Shown: piece by piece, positions 13,313 to 13,775 of the stretch
Layout: every line of letters begins with the position of its first letter
Position numbering within the stretch: the stretch's first letter is position 1
Source of the DNA: Verrucomicrobiaceae bacterium
GTDB lineage: Bacteria > Verrucomicrobiota > Verrucomicrobiae > Verrucomicrobiales > Akkermansiaceae
Direction of reading: 5' to 3'
NCBI GenBank assembly: GCA_947372405.1
Contig: CANBTO010000072.1
Span: 1-13,775, forward strand
DNA length: 13,775 nt
Made by a program: the position numbers and the translations under genes
The notes under the pieces: model-generated
Seen by the model: the letters and a program-made list of their open reading frames with translations, nothing else
Databases searched by the model: none
Told to the model about the DNA's origin: nothing

Positions 13313-13775
13313 TTAAAGATCCGGCCATGCGATGCTCGGTGGCTTTCCCTGCCAGACGGGATGTGCGGGGTCCATGAGGTTTCTTCCGTCAAGAATGATG
13401 TGACCGTCCTTTTCAATTTTGAAAGACGTGACGCTGTTGTCAGCTCTCAGCACGACGGCTTTGCCTACGAAAGGCTTGGGATCAAAACGATCCGTGCCGG
13501 GAATCATGGGGGTTACAAGCAACGGTCGTCGTGGATCACAGCCGTTGGGCGCTCCAACAAAATACGTGAAACCGCACTCTCCTTTCTCCAAAGCCTTGGT
13601 TCCGGTGATATCATTATCCGGTTTGTGAACTCCGGGAATCCGGGCGTAAAAATATTTTTCATCTGTGCAGATCTCAGCAGCAATCAACTGGCGGAAGAAA
13701 TCGTTGGAAGTGACCGTTCCCAAATTGGGTATGCCTGCCGGATTGCTGACATCTTTAACAGTGTCAGCATTGGGA
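13313..13775 (-). CDS. Pseudopilin-like protein, tandem copy 2 (5' end outside window)
   Basis: Paralogue of the gene at 12582-13295, cut by the right edge of the window, so its N-terminus and any membrane segment are unseen. The visible 153 residues or so open with PNADTVKDVSNPAG and match the sister protein almost throughout: TSNDFFRQLIAA, FYARIPGVHKPDN, ALEKGECGFTYFVG, TPMIPGTDRFDPKPFVGKA and the shared end IAWPDL. The two genes lie head to tail 17 bp apart, so a tandem duplication in one operon is likely. The central and loop regions differ clearly, so the copies are not recent. Function unknown. Confidence 0.78.
   Translation of the reverse strand, partial: PNADTVKDVSNPAGIPNLGTVTSNDFFRQLIAAEICTDEKYFYARIPGVHKPDNDITGTKALEKGECGFTYFVGAPNGCDPRRPLLVTPMIPGTDRFDPKPFVGKAVVLRADNSVTSFKIEKDGHIILDGRNLMDPAHPVWQGKPPSIAWPDL

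Noticed and set aside
13296..13328. Upstream ATG for pseudopilin-like copy 1
   Set aside because: It would overlap the end of copy 2 and its extra residues come from that gene's final codons read in another frame; the ATG at 13295 is simpler.

Overview
The window looks like a chromosomal segment of a GC-rich Gram-negative bacterium, most likely a verrucomicrobium. This assignment is inferred, from three things: the ribosomal operon layout, secreted and lipoprotein genes of a type I associate with that phylum, and dispersed GAAATCTGTGG-type and GCGACA/TGTCGC palindromes. I have no search result to back it.

Left two thirds (1-8749, minus strand, read right to left): an IF-1 gene (infA), then a promoter and a structured leader of about 150 nt, then one long collinear run: rpsL, rpsG, fusA, rpsJ, rplC, rplD, rplW, rplB, rpsS, an inserted gene, rplV and rpsC (cut by the window edge). 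This is the str operon joined directly to the S10 operon, with no tuf gene between fusA and rpsJ. The most unusual item is the inserted gene (1195-1920). It encodes a predicted exported protein with a signal peptide, a coiled coil and a beta-rich C-terminal domain, and it sits between rpsS and rplV, normally adjacent in bacteria, with gaps of only 24 and 19 bp. It is the best candidate here for something undescribed.

Right third (8750-12474, plus strand): a small lipoprotein gene with a strong intrinsic terminator, then tyrA-aroA (aromatic amino acid synthesis, 6 bp apart), then cmk (CMP kinase) after a gap filled by a large imperfect inverted repeat. A second type of repeat follows cmk. At the far right (12582-13775, minus strand) are two tandem paralogues, the upstream one cut by the window edge. 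They resemble pseudopilin-like proteins without a recognisable prepilin peptidase site.

A theme across the window is translation initiation without obvious Shine-Dalgarno sequences. Of 18 gene starts I inspected, only rpsL has a plausible one, and 14 of 18 have C immediately before the start codon. The local IF-1 has also lost basic residues found in the Escherichia coli protein. Ribosomal proteins S3, L22 and S12 carry low-complexity C-terminal tails; the S3 tail is rich in Arg-Gly and Asp-Arg-Gly repeats.
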